The notes under the pieces: generated by a model
The model's input: the letters and a program-made list of their open reading frames with translations, nothing else
Databases searched by the model: none
Told to the model about the DNA's origin: nothing
Shown: positions 22,079-23,043 of the stretch, piece after piece
Layout of the letters: each line of letters starts with the position of its first letter
Position numbering within the stretch: the first letter of the stretch is position 1
Virus record (IMG/VR): IMGVR_UViG_3300049483_000131
Span: 1 to 23,043 of that record
DNA: 23,043 bases
Origin: a virus
Direction: 5' to 3' (one strand)
Program-made: the position numbers and the translations under genes

Positions 22079-22332
22079 CCGAGGCGGAGGTGGTGCGCTG
22101 GTTCGACCGGGTGGCGGGCGTGCTGGCCGGGCTGGTGCTTGGGCTCGGGTGGTCGCTGGCCATCACCTGGCGCCTGGTGGGACTCGGCGCGCGGATGGGG
22201 ACGGAAGTGATGCGGGCGTCGAGGTTGAGCACACACACGTCGCGCGAATACCAGAACCTGAAGCAGCGCATCGAGCGGCTAGAACGGATGGTACAGGTAA
22301 GGCAGGGCGATGACCTGGAGGAAGGATCGTGA
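22075..22332 (+). CDS. Small TM plus coiled-coil protein, lysis-region (85 aa)
   Basis: Residues about 12-34 (VAGVLAGLVLGLGWSLAITW) are a glycine-containing membrane helix. A positively charged loop follows (RLVGLGARMG), then a C-terminal coiled coil (REYQNLKQRIERLERMVQV) with an acidic end. The layout is similar to the preceding gene, and the two may form a hetero-oligomer or be duplicated holin/spanin-type parts. ATG 22075 overlaps the preceding stop as ATGA, and its TGA overlaps the endolysin as GTGA. Coupling to the endolysin makes a lysis role likely. Confidence 0.65.
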   Translation: MTEAEVVRWFDRVAGVLAGLVLGLGWSLAITWRLVGLGARMGTEVMRASRLSTHTSREYQNLKQRIERLERMVQVRQGDDLEEGS

Positions 22333-22751
22333 ACGTTCCCCTTCTGATGGCGGAGCTGGAGCGCGACGAGGGCCTGCGGCTGTTTCCTTACAAGGACAGC
22401 GTCGGCAAGACCACCATCGGCATCGGCCGCAACCTCGACGACGTGGGGATCTCCGAGGCGGAGGCCCGCGCAATGCTCGCCTCCGACATCGCGCGCGTCG
22501 AGGCCGACCTCGACAAGGCGCTGCCCTGGTGGCGGAAGCTCGACGAGGACCGGCAGCGGGTGCTCGCCAACATGTGCTTCAACCTCGGCCTCGCGAAGTT
22601 GATGACCTTCCGTAACACGCTTGGGGCGATATTCCTGGGCGACTTCACCGACGCGGCAGCCTCGATGCTCGCCAGCAAGTGGGCGCAGCAGGTAGGGCCA
22701 CGCGCCGCGAGACTCGCCGCGCGCATGCGTGGCGACGGCAGCATCACGTGA
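22329..22751 (+). CDS. Endolysin, T4-lysozyme-like (GH24)
   Basis: This muramidase cleaves the N-acetylmuramic acid to N-acetylglucosamine bond of peptidoglycan. The catalytic triad spacing of phage T4 lysozyme is intact: E14 in ERDEGLRL, D23 in PYKDSVG and T29 in KTTIGIGRNL (E-8-D-5-T). The TIGIGR loop and the later NMCFNLGLAKLMTFRN segment (family pattern 'NxxFNxG...L..F') support GH24. The length of 140 aa is slightly shorter than T4 lysozyme (164). There is no signal peptide, so release should depend on a holin from the same operon. GTG 22329 is the start, overlapping the previous stop as GTGA. Confidence 0.92.
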   Translation: MNVPLLMAELERDEGLRLFPYKDSVGKTTIGIGRNLDDVGISEAEARAMLASDIARVEADLDKALPWWRKLDEDRQRVLANMCFNLGLAKLMTFRNTLGAIFLGDFTDAAASMLASKWAQQVGPRAARLAARMRGDGSIT

Positions 22752-22762
22752 AAGGAGACGGC

Positions 22763-22876
22763 ATGGCTCTAGCTCTCGGATTCGGCGTCACTCTCGGCAT
22801 CGGCCTCACGTACATGGGGCTGCGCCTCTTCCCTCGCTTCCGGGCCTTCGTCCTCGACGGCCTCCCCAAGGAGTGA
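22763..22876 (+). CDS. 37-aa small membrane protein
   Basis: ATG 22763 is preceded by AAAGGAG (22751-22757), an excellent ribosome site. The product MALALGFGVTLGIGLTYMGL is a single hydrophobic helix followed by a basic, amphipathic end (RLFPRFRAFVLDGLPKE). Genes this small are easily missed. The strong ribosome site and the position right after the endolysin make it credible. It could be a pinholin-like or regulator peptide, or part of the lysis machinery; no family is recognised. Confidence 0.55.
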   Translation: MALALGFGVTLGIGLTYMGLRLFPRFRAFVLDGLPKE

Positions 22877-22878
22877 AC

Positions 22879-23043
22879 GTGTTCCCCTTCTTCCAGCGAC
22901 TCTTCCGCGCCTTCTTCTGGAACCCCGACTCCTTCGAGGCCTCGCTCCGCTCGCTCATCACCTTCGTGGCCGCGTCCTTCGCGACGGTGATGGCCAGCGC
23001 CTCCGACGCCACCGGGCAGATCAACCTGGAAGTGCTCCGGGCC
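22879..23043 (+). CDS. Partial gene for small membrane protein (cut by window end)
   Basis: GTG 22879 lies two bases after the previous TGA and opens a frame that runs to the window edge (55 codons seen). It reads MFPFFQRLFRAFFWNPDSFE, then SLRSLITFVAASFATVMASA. The first 15 residues are aromatic and basic, and residues about 24-41 form a membrane helix. A helix of this type next to an endolysin fits a holin, but the end of the gene is missing. GAG in 'AAGGAGTGA' a few bases upstream acts as the ribosome site. Confidence 0.5.
   Translation, partial: MFPFFQRLFRAFFWNPDSFEASLRSLITFVAASFATVMASASDATGQINLEVLRA

Overview
The window is a contiguous late (structural and lysis) module of a tailed double-stranded DNA bacteriophage or prophage. 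It is GC-rich throughout, with frequent GTG starts, and every credible gene lies on the + strand. I see no integrase, repressor, tRNA, CRISPR array, insertion sequence or replication gene. There is no tape-measure, sheath or tail-terminator gene. A head-tail adaptor, a very large propeller/nozzle-like tail protein, three ejection-type proteins and a beta-helix tailspike are present. This points by inference to a short-tailed (podovirus-like) particle. Sec-type signal sequences and a cytoplasmic T4-type lysozyme with small membrane partners suggest a GC-rich Gram-negative host. The exact host cannot be read from the window.

Layout. 115-715: three small genes, one with a membrane anchor. 706-2417: DNA packaging (DUF5681-type small protein, then large terminase). 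2418-4496: portal. 4496-8366: an unusual block of seven genes: a two-helix membrane protein, small beta-rich proteins, two consecutive Sec-signal proteins with many cysteines, and a protein built from ten 22-26-residue tandem repeats. 8380-10839: scaffold and major capsid protein. A 204-bp non-coding leader with a long hairpin precedes the capsid gene, and a UUCG-capped hairpin follows it. 10903-15827: small virion proteins, head-tail adaptor, large tail protein and an associated small protein. 15829-19870: three probable internal/ejection proteins. 19867-21573: beta-helix tailspike. 21570 to the end: lysis region with small membrane/coiled-coil proteins, a GH24 endolysin and a gene cut by the window edge.

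How it works together. Terminase loads DNA through the portal into a shell built from scaffold and capsid protein. The adaptor and large tail protein extend the portal into a short tail, the spike binds the cell surface, and the ejection proteins are expected to help DNA cross the envelope. The lysis genes then release progeny. Most junctions are stop/start overlaps (ATGA, GTGA, TGATG), so translation is probably coupled along one long transcript. The clearest breaks in that pattern are the two sides of the capsid gene.

Most interesting items: a large terminase with no ATG, GTG or TTG start but a CTG that completes the NTGA overlap pattern (CTGA); the ten-unit repeat protein; the two exported-looking proteins inside a head module; the two hairpins bracketing the capsid gene; and a lipobox-like N-terminus on the large tail protein. 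All functional calls come from reading the sequence, with no database search.
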